A DNA stretch of 6,035 nucleotides from Halieaceae bacterium. GTDB taxonomy: Bacteria; Pseudomonadota; Gammaproteobacteria; Pseudomonadales; Halieaceae. Below, piece after piece: positions 5,982 to 6,035 of the stretch. Where the stretch lies: assembly GCA_009886815.1 (NCBI GenBank), contig QXYP01000006.1, positions 7,025 to 13,059 of the forward strand, read 5' to 3'. Position 1 is the stretch's first letter; each line of letters starts with the position of its first letter. The notes under the pieces were generated by a model. It had not been told where the DNA came from, made no database searches, and saw only the letters and a list, made by a program, of their open reading frames with translations. The translations under genes and the position numbers were made by a program.

Positions 5982-6035
5982 CCGTTCTGGGTATTCCAGT
6001 GAGGTGATGGGAATTTACTCGGTGCCCACGGATTT

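Noticed and set aside
6004..6035. Possible start of a plus-strand gene (GTG/ATG at 6004-6009, reading MGIYSVPTDF)
   Set aside because: Only ten codons are visible, the GAGG before it is too close to the ATG, and it would collide with the likely upstream extension of the PLP enzyme gene. The minus strand could equally hold the end of an upstream gene stopping at TAA 6017-6015.

Overview
The window looks like core chromosome from a gammaproteobacterium. The main evidence is a full-length CysB, the LysR-type master regulator of cysteine biosynthesis typical of that class, with pabB as its immediate neighbour. From memory, Pseudomonas also keeps cysB and pabB close together. A marine or Cellvibrionales-like host is possible, but that is a guess. 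There is no mobile element, phage gene, CRISPR array, tRNA or rRNA visible.

Layout: (1) 1-179, minus strand, the first 59 codons of an unrecognised gene running off the left edge. (2) 180-333, the divergent intergenic region. (3) 334-1647, plus strand, pabB (folate pathway). (4) 1641-2615, minus strand, cysB, overlapping pabB tail to tail by 7 bp. (5) 2616-2722, a 107-bp AT-rich gap with a palindrome and a short hairpin. (6) 2723-3613, minus strand, a cN-I-type 5'-nucleotidase. (7) 3615-4970, minus strand, an AGCS sodium:amino-acid symporter. (8) 4986-5981, minus strand, a PLP enzyme of the D-cysteine desulfhydrase/ACC deaminase family. (9) About 50 bp of uncertain sequence to the right edge.

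The last three genes are packed as an operon transcribed right to left: 15 nt separate PLP enzyme and symporter, and 1 nt separates symporter stop and nucleotidase start. This operon runs toward cysB on the same strand. A plausible reading is uptake of a small amino acid by the symporter and its breakdown by the PLP enzyme. If the substrate is D-cysteine, or possibly L-cysteate, the products would be pyruvate, ammonia and a reduced or oxidised sulfur species, which would suit the position beside CysB. This link is inferred from neighbourhood and active-site residues only.

The most notable general observation is that the five complete genes seem to start with TTG or GTG rather than ATG. Three of the long reading frames (pabB, cysB, nucleotidase) probably begin downstream of their longest possible start. 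For cysB the shorter start restores the family's 324-residue length and its ligand-residue numbering. I see no clear sign of a novel system; most of the window is ordinary metabolism.
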